Below are positions 46,897 to 55,776 of a stretch of 64,000 bases of DNA, piece by piece. The translations under genes were made by a program, and so were the position numbers. The notes under the pieces are model-generated. The model worked only from the letters and a program-made list of their open reading frames with translations. It did not search any database and had not been told where the DNA came from. Source of the DNA: Aurantiacibacter sediminis (GTDB taxonomy: Bacteria; Pseudomonadota; Alphaproteobacteria; Sphingomonadales; Sphingomonadaceae); NCBI RefSeq assembly GCF_016019885.1, contig NZ_JAEANY010000001.1:310001-374000 (forward strand), given 5' to 3'. The stretch's first letter is position 1; each line of letters starts with the position of its first letter.

Positions 46897-47943
46897 GTGA
46901 AACGATTTTTGAGAACCTTTTTCCGCATCAGCCTCGTTATAGTCGGTGTTCTAACCGTGACTTTCGCGGCGTGGTGGATCAGCATCGATCTTGACAGCCA
47001 GCCACTAGCAGATCCCGAAACCAGCCCCGGCGATCTCGCCTTCCTTGCGAATGCGGTCGAAGAAGACCGCGGCACCATCCTGGCGGTTGTGACCAGTACG
47101 GAACGTGCCGGAGACGGAATAAACGCGGGCTATGAGCTGACCGAAATGGCGCGCGCCTATTACGTGTTCCGAGCCAACGGTTACGACGTGGTGGTAGCGA
47201 GTCCGCAGGGCGGCCGGGCACCGGTGAACATAGACGAAGAACTGACGGAGTACGACTACGCATTCCTGAATGAGGCGGAGGCGCAAGGACTTGTCGAAGC
47301 GACGCTTCGGGTCGCAGATGTCGATCCAGCAAATTACGACGCGGTTTATTTCGTTGGAGGCAAGGGCGCGATGTTCGATTTTTCCGACAATCCAGACATC
47401 CAAGCTATTGCCTCGCAGATTTACGATACGGGCGGTGTGGTCGGCGCAGTCTGCCACGGCCCTGCCGCGCTCATCGGCGTCCAGCTCGCAGATGGTACAA
47501 CGCTTCTCGAAAACAAATCAGTCGCCGGCTTCAGCAATGAGGAAGAGCTTTTCATCATCCCGGATTCTCGCGACGTCTTTCCCTACCTTTTGGAGGACGG
47601 CCTGAGGGAAGCCGCGCAGAACTACAGCGAGGCGCCGAAATATCTCGACCATACAATAACGGACGGCAGGCTGGTCACGGGCCAAAATCCTTGGTCGACC
47701 TGGACGGTCGCCGAAGGCATGATCCGGGCGCTGGGACACGAACCGGTAGAGCGGGAGATTTCGTCGGAAGAAAAGGCAATTGCGCTGCTGGCAACCTATC
47801 ATGCGCAAGGAATGGATGCAGCGCTTGCGGACAGGGAAAGCCAATCGGGAAGCGACAAGCGCCTGATCTTGCTCCACGCTCTTATTGCCTTGATGGAAGG
47901 GCAACCCGGAGTGGCATTGCAGATACAAAGGCTCGCACATTGA
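46897..47943 (+). CDS. membrane-anchored DJ-1/PfpI family protein
   Basis: A 348-residue protein with one N-terminal membrane segment (about 10-28) and a class-I glutamine-amidotransferase-like DJ-1/PfpI domain (about 60-285). The nucleophile elbow is AVCHGPAAL with Cys186-His187, and the assisting acid is Glu80 in AGYELTEMARAYYVF; this resembles Hsp31-type glyoxalases and chaperones. A C-terminal helical tail of about 60 residues is extra. GTG 46897 has GGAG 8 nt upstream. Its stop overlaps the response-regulator start (TTGA). Confidence 0.88.
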   Translation: MKRFLRTFFRISLVIVGVLTVTFAAWWISIDLDSQPLADPETSPGDLAFLANAVEEDRGTILAVVTSTERAGDGINAGYELTEMARAYYVFRANGYDVVVASPQGGRAPVNIDEELTEYDYAFLNEAEAQGLVEATLRVADVDPANYDAVYFVGGKGAMFDFSDNPDIQAIASQIYDTGGVVGAVCHGPAALIGVQLADGTTLLENKSVAGFSNEEELFIIPDSRDVFPYLLEDGLREAAQNYSEAPKYLDHTITDGRLVTGQNPWSTWTVAEGMIRALGHEPVEREISSEEKAIALLATYHAQGMDAALADRESQSGSDKRLILLHALIALMEGQPGVALQIQRLAH

Positions 47944-48641
47944 ACCCAAGCTCTCCGCCGAATCTCAGGCTGTTACTTGTAGAGGACGATATCGATGTAG
48001 CGGCCAGCCTCGCGCAATACCTCGAGGCGCGCGACCTGCGCATCGATTTCGCCTACTCTTTGCAAGATGCTCGCCAGTCTCTCGCGGTGAGAACACCTGA
48101 TGTGATCGTACTGGATGTGGAGCTTCCCGATGGAAACGGGATAGACTTCTGTCGACAGCTGTCGGAGCAAGGGTCTCTTCCAGCACCTGTCCTGTTTCTC
48201 ACAGCTCGCGGAACGCTTGAAGACCGGCTTGCGGGCTTCGGGGCCGGTGCAGTCGATTATATCGTAAAACCGTTCGAGCCTGCCGAGCTCCTCGCTCGTA
48301 TCGAGGCGGTCCACCGACGGCCTGGATTGGGCCCTTACAAAGAGGTGATCGAAGCGGGATCTTTTACGTTGGAAAGCAATACCGGCCTGTTGCGGCGCGG
48401 CGAGGTACATTTGCAACTGAAGAAGAGCGCATTGCTCATCGTGCGATCTTTGATGGAAAACGCGCCCGGCACGGTCTCGCGCGACCAGCTCAGCGATCGC
48501 ATCTGGGAAGGAGAAGTGCCGGACAGCGATCCATTGCGCGCGCACATACATAGCCTGCGATTACAGTTGCGCGGAACGTTCGATTGTGACCCGGTCAAGG
48601 TCGTCCGGAACCTCGGCTATTGCTGGGATGGCCGGCCTTGA
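47940..48641 (+). CDS. OmpR-type response regulator
   Basis: A 233-residue regulator with a receiver domain (acidic pair in VEDD at 15-17, phosphorylated Asp59 in VIVLDVELPDG, Lys110 in YIVKPF) and a C-terminal winged helix (about 135-230, ending VRNLGYCWDG). No ATG or GTG lies near the domain start; the TTG at 47940 overlaps the previous stop as TTGA and gives an exact domain fit. It pairs with the histidine kinase that overlaps its end. Confidence 0.92.
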   Translation: MNPSSPPNLRLLLVEDDIDVAASLAQYLEARDLRIDFAYSLQDARQSLAVRTPDVIVLDVELPDGNGIDFCRQLSEQGSLPAPVLFLTARGTLEDRLAGFGAGAVDYIVKPFEPAELLARIEAVHRRPGLGPYKEVIEAGSFTLESNTGLLRRGEVHLQLKKSALLIVRSLMENAPGTVSRDQLSDRIWEGEVPDSDPLRAHIHSLRLQLRGTFDCDPVKVVRNLGYCWDGRP

Positions 48642-49843
48642 AGCGGCGCACACTTCGTTTCGCGCTCTTGCGTTACTGGATGGGGTTTGCCTTTTTGACA
48701 GGGCTGCTCACGATCCTATGCGCCGGTATCGTCGCCTATTTCGTTGAAGACCGCATTATCGATCACTTGGTGCAATCGACCGCCCGCGATCTAATTTCGG
48801 ACACGATTGAGCCCGGTGATCTGCCGTCCGGTTTCTCAATATACTCAACCGAGGCGGCCCCGCCAGAGATCGAGATAGCGATGGCGGAGAAGCAATCCGG
48901 CGAGGGCTCCGAGTTTCGCATGGCAGACGGATCCTATTTCCATGCGACCGCCATAAGCCGCGATGGAAATCGCCAATATCTGATCTACGATGCCTCGGAT
49001 GCGCTTGTCGTAACACCGATCGCCCTGACTGCGGCATGGATGTCGCTCGGGTCGCTTTTCACCTTTGTCCTTATCGCCGCAATCGTCGCAAACAGTATCG
49101 GTAGGCGTGTCGCGAAAAGGAGTGAGCGCCTGCTCAGCGACCTCCAACAGTGCCGAACGCCGGACGAAGTCTCCGCCCTTGCCGAGCGACAGGACATTGC
49201 AGATGTTTCCGCCTTCCTGACGGCGCACGCAGAGGTTTGGCACAAGCGCACGCAGGCCGTACGGCAACAGGAAAATACCGTAAGCTTCCTCGCACACGAA
49301 TTGCGGACGCCTCTGCAATCAGCGCGCGCGAGCATTGCTGTCATTCGCGATGATGTTCCGTCAAGCGCTGCACTCGATCGACTGGATCGCGCGATCTCGC
49401 GGCTTACGCGGGCATCGCAGGCGACCCTCTTTATCGGCGCAGATGTCGAACAACTGGCAAGTTCGAGGCTTTCTGTTTTCGCCATATGGGGAGACTTGCG
49501 AACTGAATACGCGCCCCTGGCAGCGCAGCGCGGCCAATATATCGCCGCTCCAAAAGGTTCGGACGCTTCCGTTGAAGCGCCTCGCGAGGCCGTCGAGGCA
49601 GCGATCGCTAACCTTGTAGGCAACGCGATTAGTCACGGGTCACCTGGGGAAATTTCATTAGTTGGCTTCCGGGACCACTTTGCCATCCGCAACCCCGTAT
49701 CTTCGTCACCCAATCCAGGCTTCGGCCTCGGCATGACAATCCTTGAGCGGTTGCTGGGCAAACTTGGGTGGAGACTTGAGACCGCAAGGTCCGAACAGGA
49801 ATTCGAAGTCCGGATCTTTTTCGAAAAGGCTATTACATCATGA
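48638..49843 (+). CDS. sensor histidine kinase
   Basis: A 401-residue inner-membrane kinase. Two membrane segments (about 13-36 and 125-150) flank a sensor domain of about 90 residues, followed by a HAMP-like linker, the H box SFLAHELRTPLQS with His220, the N box ANLVGNAISHG and a short G box FGLGMTILERLLG. The D/F box is reduced. TTG 48638 overlaps the regulator stop (TTGA), the second such overlap in this operon. The end overlaps the amidohydrolase start as ATGA. The signal is unknown. Confidence 0.92.
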   Translation: MKRRTLRFALLRYWMGFAFLTGLLTILCAGIVAYFVEDRIIDHLVQSTARDLISDTIEPGDLPSGFSIYSTEAAPPEIEIAMAEKQSGEGSEFRMADGSYFHATAISRDGNRQYLIYDASDALVVTPIALTAAWMSLGSLFTFVLIAAIVANSIGRRVAKRSERLLSDLQQCRTPDEVSALAERQDIADVSAFLTAHAEVWHKRTQAVRQQENTVSFLAHELRTPLQSARASIAVIRDDVPSSAALDRLDRAISRLTRASQATLFIGADVEQLASSRLSVFAIWGDLRTEYAPLAAQRGQYIAAPKGSDASVEAPREAVEAAIANLVGNAISHGSPGEISLVGFRDHFAIRNPVSSSPNPGFGLGMTILERLLGKLGWRLETARSEQEFEVRIFFEKAITS

Positions 49844-51333
49844 TTTGGCTAAAACGGATTCTGAAAGGTGTTGGAATCGCGTTAGCGACCGTGATTTTGC
49901 TTTTTGCGGTGGCGATATGGTGGCCGAAGCCATCGGCACCGCTTCCCGACGCTGCGCAGGACCGGCTGCTGATCAACGTTCGCATTGTCGATGTCGAAGA
50001 CGGTACCACGGGCGAATTGACACGACTGCGGATTTCGGCAGGCCGCATCGCTGCGATCGGACCTGGCCTTCGACCGATGGACGATGAGCAGGTCTTGGAC
50101 GGTGAAGGCGGATTTCTCATACCTGGCCTGTGGGACATGCATGTCCACACCTTCCAATCTTCTCCGCAGACACACTTTCCGCTCTGGATAGCCAACGGGG
50201 TAACACAGGTCCGGGACATGATGGACTGCCCGACGGACAGTGACAGCCTGATTGCTTGTTACGAAGACAAGCAGCGATGGAACGCGCAGGTGGCAGCCGG
50301 GAGCATGGCAGCGCCCACCATCGTGGAAACTGCGAGCTTCTATCTGGCCAATGCCGACCTTACGCCGCGCGAGGTCGTAAACCGCATTTCGAACTATGAC
50401 GAGCGTGGGCTCGAGGCGATCAAGGTCTACAATCAGCTATCGCGAGACGCGTATTTTGCAGCCGCGCGAGAAAGCCAGCGGCGCGGTCTGCGCCTTGTCG
50501 GCCATTTACCGCAAGCAGTATCGCTCGAAGAGGCATTGGAGGCTGGCCAAGACAGTTTCGAACATGCGCACCTGTTACCCCGCGCGTGCATGGAACAGGA
50601 GGCGGAATGGAGATCGGGAGAACTGGAGAGCCTTTCGCCGACGGAACGGGTAGAGACCTTCATCGAGGATCACGACACGGAGCGCTGCGGCGAACTGCTC
50701 GATGCGCTCTCCCGTTCCGGCAGTTGGTACGTTCCCACACATGTCACGCGTGAGGATGATGTCCGCGCTTTTGATCCGGCAGAAACCGAGAACCGCGCGC
50801 TCGCTTTTCTGGATCCGCTTTCGGCATGGGCCTGGAACGACGACCAATCCGCTCTGCGCAATTCCTATCCAGGAGAGCGCGGCGCGCAAGCAATCGACGC
50901 ATACTTCAAACACGGCCTCGACCTGACCGGCAGGGCACATGAGGCAGGGGTCCGAATCCTGGTCGGCACCGATACTATTGCCGGCGGGTTGAGGTATCAT
51001 GACGAGTTGGCGCATCTGGTGTCGGCGGGCATGGCCCCTGCAGAGGTATTGCGTGCAGCGACGCTCGAAGCGGCGCGCTATGCTGGCCAGGACCAAGAGG
51101 CCGGAAGCGTCGCTATCGGCAAACGTGGCGACCTGGTTTTACTGGAGGCTAATCCCCTGCGAGATATTCGGAACACGCAGACCATACGCGCAGTCTTGCA
51201 GGACGGCAGGCTTTATGACCCGGATACACTCGATGAACTGGCAGCCTTCGCCCACGAACAAGCAAATGCGCCGCACAACTGGGCGAAGCTCCTGTGGGGA
51301 TTTGCCCGCAGCTCAGTGAATGCTGAAATGTGA
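49840..51333 (+). CDS. membrane-anchored amidohydrolase
   Basis: A 497-residue amidohydrolase-superfamily protein with an N-terminal membrane anchor (about 9-27) that places the enzyme outside the cytoplasm. The metal motif is IPGLWDMHVHTF (His101, His103). Further candidates follow in order: Lys in EAIKVYNQL, His in LVGHLPQ and FEHAHLL, and Asp in ILVGTDTIAGG. It resembles the imidazolonepropionase-like prolidase and dipeptidase group. Start ATG 49840 overlaps the kinase stop, so it is the fourth coupled gene of the operon. Confidence 0.9.
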   Translation: MIWLKRILKGVGIALATVILLFAVAIWWPKPSAPLPDAAQDRLLINVRIVDVEDGTTGELTRLRISAGRIAAIGPGLRPMDDEQVLDGEGGFLIPGLWDMHVHTFQSSPQTHFPLWIANGVTQVRDMMDCPTDSDSLIACYEDKQRWNAQVAAGSMAAPTIVETASFYLANADLTPREVVNRISNYDERGLEAIKVYNQLSRDAYFAAARESQRRGLRLVGHLPQAVSLEEALEAGQDSFEHAHLLPRACMEQEAEWRSGELESLSPTERVETFIEDHDTERCGELLDALSRSGSWYVPTHVTREDDVRAFDPAETENRALAFLDPLSAWAWNDDQSALRNSYPGERGAQAIDAYFKHGLDLTGRAHEAGVRILVGTDTIAGGLRYHDELAHLVSAGMAPAEVLRAATLEAARYAGQDQEAGSVAIGKRGDLVLLEANPLRDIRNTQTIRAVLQDGRLYDPDTLDELAAFAHEQANAPHNWAKLLWGFARSSVNAEM

Positions 51334-51596
51334 TCGAGATGGGTTCACAGAGGAAACAGGCTAAGCGAACGAAGGATGCCGAGCAACACGCGGCCAGATC
51401 CGTCGTTTCTCTCTACGAGAATAAGGACGCGTCGTGGTCGCACAATGCCAGCCTGGAAAACCACTGGCTGGACCTTTCCTAGAAAAGCGCGAGCCATCAT
51501 CGAAGATTTTGGAGATAGCCACGGAATTCCCAAAAGGATCGCCAGCCATAGACTAGGCTGGGATGCACCTTGCCAAAAGTATGGGAAGCAGAAGCG

Positions 51597-52079
51597 ATGG
51601 AAATTTTCTCGATAAGGTTGGAAGACGGTCCTGAAGACCGCCAATTCGTTGAGAGCCTGGATGCGAGGTTGGTCGATGTCATTGATTTACACGCACGTAC
51701 GAGGGAAGAGATCGCTGCGTTCCAAGCGTCTTTCACCTCGACTGCTTGGAGCGAAGAGAATGCATCGGGTGCGACTTTCTTAGCCGAGAACGAAGCAGGA
51801 CATAGGGTCGGATACGTGCACGTTCGCGAGGGAGTTGACGACATCCTCGAAGAACCGTGCGGCTATATCGCTCTCTTGGCAGTCTCGAAGAATTGCGAGG
51901 GTAAAGGTGTAGCGCAGGCCCTCGTTCGGAGGGCGGAAGAATGGACAGCGGAAGCAGGTTTTTCACGCCTTACACTTGACGTCTTTAGCAGCAACACGCG
52001 CGCACTTTCCTTTTACGACCGACAAGGATTTCGGGCGGAGACTGTCCGCCTTGTCAAGACGTTGCGAGAGGCGAGATAG
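51597..52079 (+). CDS. GNAT family N-acetyltransferase
   Basis: A 160-residue acetyltransferase. The acetyl-CoA binding region is CGYIALLAVSKNCEGKGVAQ (about 91-110), with the Q/RxxGxG/A motif present in altered form as N-C-E-G-K-G-V-A, and the C-terminal LDVFSSNTRALSFYDRQGF is typical. ATG 51597 has GGAAG about 8 nt upstream. The acceptor is unknown; antibiotic or protein N-termini are possible. It lies 263 bp after the four-gene operon, in a loosely packed stretch. Confidence 0.88.
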   Translation: MEIFSIRLEDGPEDRQFVESLDARLVDVIDLHARTREEIAAFQASFTSTAWSEENASGATFLAENEAGHRVGYVHVREGVDDILEEPCGYIALLAVSKNCEGKGVAQALVRRAEEWTAEAGFSRLTLDVFSSNTRALSFYDRQGFRAETVRLVKTLREAR

Positions 52080-52132
52080 AAGCAGCTTTTCGCTTCAAGC
52101 CAAAAAATCTGATGTGGCCCTGGAGGTAGAGT

Positions 52133-52525
52133 ATGAAGCGACGCATTTCACTGACCGCGATCCTCGTCGACGAATATGATCGAGCGCTCGATTTCTTCGT
52201 CGGGAAGCTCGGCTTCGAGATCGTGCAAGACAAGCGCCTATCCGAAGAGAAGCGATGGGTGGTGATAACGCCGTCGAAGGGAGAAGGCGGCCTGTTATTG
52301 GCTCGCGCTTCCGATGATGAACAGCGCAAGGCAGTTGGAAATCAAAGCGGCGGCCGCGTTTTCCTGTTTCTCGAGACAGACAACTTTGACCGCGATCATG
52401 CCGAATTCTCCAGTCGCGGAGTCCATTTCGTCGAGGAACCCAGACGCGAGGAATATGGAAAGGTTGCTGTCTTTGAAGATTTATACGGCAATCGCTGGGA
52501 TCTGATTGAAAGCCCGACATCTTAG
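52133..52525 (+). CDS. VOC (glyoxalase/dioxygenase superfamily) protein
   Basis: A 130-residue protein with the paired beta-alpha-beta-beta-beta layout of the vicinal oxygen chelate fold: DEYDRALDFFVGKLGFEIV at the start and AVFEDLYGNRWDLIE at the end. Single-domain members act as homodimers in glyoxalase, fosfomycin-resistance or ring-cleavage roles; the exact role is open. It lies 53 bp after the GNAT gene and may share its transcript. Confidence 0.88.
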   Translation: MKRRISLTAILVDEYDRALDFFVGKLGFEIVQDKRLSEEKRWVVITPSKGEGGLLLARASDDEQRKAVGNQSGGRVFLFLETDNFDRDHAEFSSRGVHFVEEPRREEYGKVAVFEDLYGNRWDLIESPTS

Positions 52526-52572
52526 CCGGCAAAGGATAATGCGGCGGCCATCGCGTCAACGGTGATCGAAGA

Positions 52573-53127
52573 CTAATTTCGCTCGAATGATAGTCGAACC
52601 TCCTCGGTTGTCTTGAGCGTCGCAATTTTGCCCTCAAGATATTTCAGCGTCACGCGTCCATGCTCTTCATCTCCTGTGTCGACGCAATCTGTTACAACAA
52701 CCACTTCGAGATCTCTTTGATACCCGTCAATTGCTGCCATCCTGATGCATGCATGTGTATTTATTCCGCATAAAGTGATCTCCTCGATGGCAAGCGCTTC
52801 GAGATGTCGGTCGAGAGGCGTTCCGAAAAAGGCAGAGTAGCGTTTTTTGAGGATTACCTCGTCGGAATCCAAGCGATCAAGGTCCGAGTGGATCTTTGCG
52901 CCTTCACTTCCCTTGATGTTGATCCGGATATCTTTTTTACGCATCTCCAAAAATGCATCGCTTAGGTCCGGCTCGAACTCCTGCCTAACCCAAACCACCG
53001 GATATCCGGTGGCGCGGAAATGCTTGATCAGCAAGTTTATGCGCCGGATCAAAGCGCGCCTATCGGCTGCTGGCCATTCGTCAAGAAAATCGTTGAGCAT
53101 ATCAATTACGAGTAGCACCCGACGCAT
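52573..53127 (-). CDS. isochorismatase-like cysteine hydrolase
   Basis: A 184-residue hydrolase with the Asp-Lys-Cys triad of the isochorismatase superfamily: Asp9 in LLVIDMLNDF, Lys in VILKKRYSAF (94 or 95) and Cys127 in CGINTHACIRMAA with the usual cis-peptide context before it. Members hydrolyse nicotinamide, N-carbamoyl amines or isochorismate. Catalytic parts are intact. It is convergent with the VOC gene. Confidence 0.9.
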   Translation of the reverse strand: MRRVLLVIDMLNDFLDEWPAADRRALIRRINLLIKHFRATGYPVVWVRQEFEPDLSDAFLEMRKKDIRINIKGSEGAKIHSDLDRLDSDEVILKKRYSAFFGTPLDRHLEALAIEEITLCGINTHACIRMAAIDGYQRDLEVVVVTDCVDTGDEEHGRVTLKYLEGKIATLKTTEEVRLSFERN

Positions 53128-53728
53128 TATTCCTCCTCGCGACGACTTCGGGAAGGCGCGGGTGTTGACCCGCTTTCCCTGCCGGCGCAGTCATGAAAGA
53201 TCATAACGATCTCACTGGCCTGCCCAGAGAACTTAAATATTCTATAGTCTAGCGAGCAATCTGCAAACGAAACTACGGTAGCTATTCTTGCCAAAGAAGG
53301 CTCGACCGCAAATCGAATTTTTGGTCAGTGCGACTCATTTGACAATCCGTCGCTAGGCGGCGCGTGAAGTCGTGATTGATGAAGAGGGCTTGGCAGTTTT
53401 GAAACAAAATGCCTGGCACGTCCTCGATGCTCTTTTATCTCTGCCCGGCTTTGACGAGATGAAAATGATCAAGGCCACGGGTGGCACTTTGGAAGCCCTG
53501 TTTCTCGTTTGGACGCGATGACCTGCGTTCGCATTGCGTAGGGAGAGGAATCTGGGAGAACTTGCTCGATGATTGGTATCGGGAGACCGTTTCTGCGCCT
53601 GTATCAGACCACCTGGAAATGAATGTGCGCCATCGTCATTGGGGTTCGCCGATCATTCCTCGCCAGCCGATGACCGACGCTCAATGTTTATCAGTTGCGA
53701 AAAATCCTTGAGGAGCGGAGCGCTACCC
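53128..53728. other. 600-bp stretch without a convincing gene
   Basis: The stretch between two minus-strand genes is A/T-richer than the surroundings and holds only short open frames, one of 49 codons at 53372-53521 and an overlapping one of 76 codons at 53481-53711. Neither matches a known family. It looks like decayed coding DNA. Confidence 0.6.
53372..53521 (+). CDS. possible small gene or gene remnant, 49 codons
   Basis: A GTG-initiated frame reading VIDEEGLAVLKQNAWHVLDA and continuing as an ordinary-looking, amphipathic peptide to a TGA. The composition resembles real protein more than random translation. There is no ribosome-binding site ahead of the GTG, and no family is recognised, so a truncated remnant is likelier than a functional gene. 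Confidence 0.22.
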   Translation: MIDEEGLAVLKQNAWHVLDALLSLPGFDEMKMIKATGGTLEALFLVWTR

Positions 53729-54463
53729 TCAATGCCAAGCAAACGCTCGTTCCAGTTCGCGGACAGCATCGGAGCGGTAGCATTTGCCGTGCGAAAGGAT
53801 GATCTGTTCAGGATGCCAATCAAGCATCTGCTGAATGCCCTCACCCAGCGCGGATTTATGCTTTCGCGCGGCATGACGAATTTCCAATGACGGTTGGCCG
53901 CTGGGCCCAGTCGCACCACCCGCCTTGAGCAAGAACCGAGTCAGTCTCCTACTGGCCCTGCTCGCTTCAAAGTTCTGCATTAAATCGGTTACAATCAGCG
54001 TGCGCGAGGGTTCGTGGAAAAAAACTACTTCCTGGAAGTTCCCGAGATCGATGAGTTTCGAGGGAAGTCCAACCCGCGAGAGCACATCCGGATCATTTTT
54101 TATCACTTCACACTGAGCTTTCACATTTTTAGCCGCAGTGCGAGGAGCGAATACCGCGGCAGAGGCATGCGCCAACGCCCAATCGTCTATGTGAAGATAA
54201 TGATAGCTATTCGGGGCGACGAGCTTCGTTATGGTCCCAAGTGCAGCCAAGGCTGTGCTTAGCTGCTCGGAATGACATACCGGGGAGTGAAGTAGAAGAC
54301 TCCCATCATCATTGCGGACCACTGTCATCCTAGTGGGACACGGTATGGGTACTCCGGCCAGCCGATAGGTCACTTCTGGACCTTCGACAATCCAAATGTT
54401 TTCGCCCCATGCGATCGGTCGTAACTGAGGCTCGTACGGAGCATATCCTGGTGAGACAGACAT
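53729..54463 (-). CDS. DUF4336 domain protein
   Basis: A 244-residue protein matching the DUF4336 pattern, a divergent relative of the metallo-beta-lactamase fold: YEPQLRPIAWGENIWIVEGPE at about 11-31, PCPTRMTVVRNDDGSLLLHSP near 42-62, then APNSYHYLHIDDWALAHASA and a C-terminal ILSHGKCY. The usual HxHxDH motif of the parent fold is not visible, as is common in this DUF. ATG 54463 is preferred to the TTG just before it. Function unknown. Confidence 0.82.
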   Translation of the reverse strand: MSVSPGYAPYEPQLRPIAWGENIWIVEGPEVTYRLAGVPIPCPTRMTVVRNDDGSLLLHSPVCHSEQLSTALAALGTITKLVAPNSYHYLHIDDWALAHASAAVFAPRTAAKNVKAQCEVIKNDPDVLSRVGLPSKLIDLGNFQEVVFFHEPSRTLIVTDLMQNFEASRASRRLTRFLLKAGGATGPSGQPSLEIRHAARKHKSALGEGIQQMLDWHPEQIILSHGKCYRSDAVRELERAFAWH

Positions 54464-54629
54464 CAACCGAAACGCCGCCCGTCTGACTTTTCTCTAAAAC
54501 GCCCGATCTTTGGCATTGCACCTACCTTAAATATTTCGCCATCGAGATTGCGATGAAACATCAGCCAACGACCTCACTTGCGGTAGCAATCGCTCATTCT
54601 CGCGATGCCAAGCAGCGAATATCCAATCG

Positions 54630-55046
54630 CTACGTAAGCAGGAAGAAGAAGCAAACCGCGATGCTCGCGAGAAGCATCCAAACCGAGCTCCCAATCGCCA
54701 GGATCGAAACAACCCGCTCCTTCGCCTTGGAGCTGCTAAATCCCTTTCCAGCAATGGGCAGAGCTTCGCTTGCGCCAAAGGCCGCAGCTAGAAGCAGGCT
54801 AAGGATCAGAATACCGAATGATGCGATAAGCGATATCGCCAAGGGCAAAGATGCCCAATCGGCAATTCCAAAATGGGGCCAGAAAAGGCCGAACGCGACC
54901 AGCGCAATACCTGCTTGGACTGCAGTAGTATGTGCCGATAGTCCCATTCGCGGATTGCGGAAACGAGGGATCGCGGCGCCGATTGCCAGGCCAAGTGTGA
55001 AAACCATGAAGCCTGCCTTGCCAAGAAGGAGCTCGACCGCGCCCAT
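54630..55046 (-). CDS. four-helix membrane protein, hydroxylaminobenzene-mutase-like
   Basis: A 138-residue protein with four membrane segments. The block RNPRMGLSAHTTAVQAGIAL with its Pro-Arg-x-x-Leu-x-x-His pattern recalls the HabA/HabB hydroxylaminobenzene mutase family and related uncharacterised membrane proteins; the enzyme role is not shown. ATG 55046 is preceded by AAGGGG at 7 nt. The longer start at 55094 overlaps the -10 region of the shared promoter motif and is rejected. It is divergent from the TetR gene and carries the same upstream motif as the NTF2-like gene at 55847. Confidence 0.65.
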   Translation of the reverse strand: MGAVELLLGKAGFMVFTLGLAIGAAIPRFRNPRMGLSAHTTAVQAGIALVAFGLFWPHFGIADWASLPLAISLIASFGILILSLLLAAAFGASEALPIAGKGFSSSKAKERVVSILAIGSSVWMLLASIAVCFFFLLT

Positions 55047-55085
55047 ATTGAGACCCCTTGCAAACCTCGCTATCCCAAAAACCTC

Positions 55086-55120
55086 GGTCGGCATTTATTG
55101 ACCAGCGGTCGGTAAGTCAA
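55086..55120 (-). promoter_or_regulatory. promoter/operator motif copy 1 (TetR regulon candidate)
   Basis: On the minus strand the site reads TTGACTTACCGACCGCT, then 12 bases, then CCGACC. The same arrangement occurs at 55777-55811 on the plus strand, differing at two of the first 17 bases. TTGACT can serve as a -35 box with TAAATG 17 bases on. An imperfect palindrome GACC-AGC-GGTC lies inside it. It is 74 bp upstream of the membrane protein start and just ahead of the TetR gene. Confidence 0.6.
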
Positions 55121-55134
55121 GCGAGGAGTATTTG

Positions 55135-55722
55135 GTGCGGCAAGACGAGCGACGATCTCGAACGAGGGCTGCTATTCTGGCTGCAGCTAGACAGAATTTC
55201 GGAACCTTCGGTTTTTCTAAAACGACTGTCGATGCGATCGCCTCCGATGCATCGGTCGCGAAAGGCGCGGTTTACCATCACTTCCAAAGCAAGGACGAGC
55301 TCTTTGAACAGGTGTTTGAAAGCGTTTCAGCTGAGCTGGCGAAATCTGTCGCTTCCGGCATGCGGATGGACCAGGATCCGCTCGAAAACATGATCGAAGC
55401 TACACGCAGTTATTTCCGATTGTGTTCCAATCCTTCGATCGCTCGGATCACCCTCCAGGATGCGCCCAGCGTCCTCGGCAACGAGCGTTGGAGAGCTCTC
55501 GACGCGGCGCATTTCGGAGGCCTTGTTACCGGTGGATTGGCCTTTGCCATGCAAGCGGGAGCCATTGCGCCGCAACCTCTGGAGCCATTGGCCAATATCG
55601 TCCTCGCCGCGATACAGGCAGCGGCACTGGACTGTGCCGCGCAGAAGGATTTCGAAGCGTCAGCATCGATTTATGTCGATACGCTCGAAACTCTTCTCTC
55701 GGGGCTCGCCGCCCGCGCGTAG
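55135..55722 (+). CDS. TetR/AcrR family transcriptional regulator
   Basis: A 195-residue repressor with an N-terminal helix-turn-helix (TRAAILAAARQNFGTFGFSKTTVDAIASDASVAKGAVYHHFQSKDELF, about 9-55) and a helical ligand domain. GTG 55135 has GGAG 6 nt upstream and is preferred to the TTG one codon before. It sits between two genes that share an upstream motif, and one copy lies directly ahead of its own start, so autoregulation and control of both neighbours are likely. The inducer is unknown. Confidence 0.92.
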   Translation: MRQDERRSRTRAAILAAARQNFGTFGFSKTTVDAIASDASVAKGAVYHHFQSKDELFEQVFESVSAELAKSVASGMRMDQDPLENMIEATRSYFRLCSNPSIARITLQDAPSVLGNERWRALDAAHFGGLVTGGLAFAMQAGAIAPQPLEPLANIVLAAIQAAALDCAAQKDFEASASIYVDTLETLLSGLAARA

Positions 55723-55776
55723 CTCTAATGCTACCGAAAACCGGACAGGCCGCCGCGTGCTTATTCCCTGCCCACC

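Noticed and set aside
51376-51615. 79-codon frame between the amidohydrolase and the GNAT gene
   Set aside because: No ribosome-binding site, no recognisable motif, and it runs into the start of the GNAT gene in another frame.
53481-53711. 76-codon frame in the gene desert
   Set aside because: The composition is unconvincing and it overlaps the more protein-like 49-codon frame.
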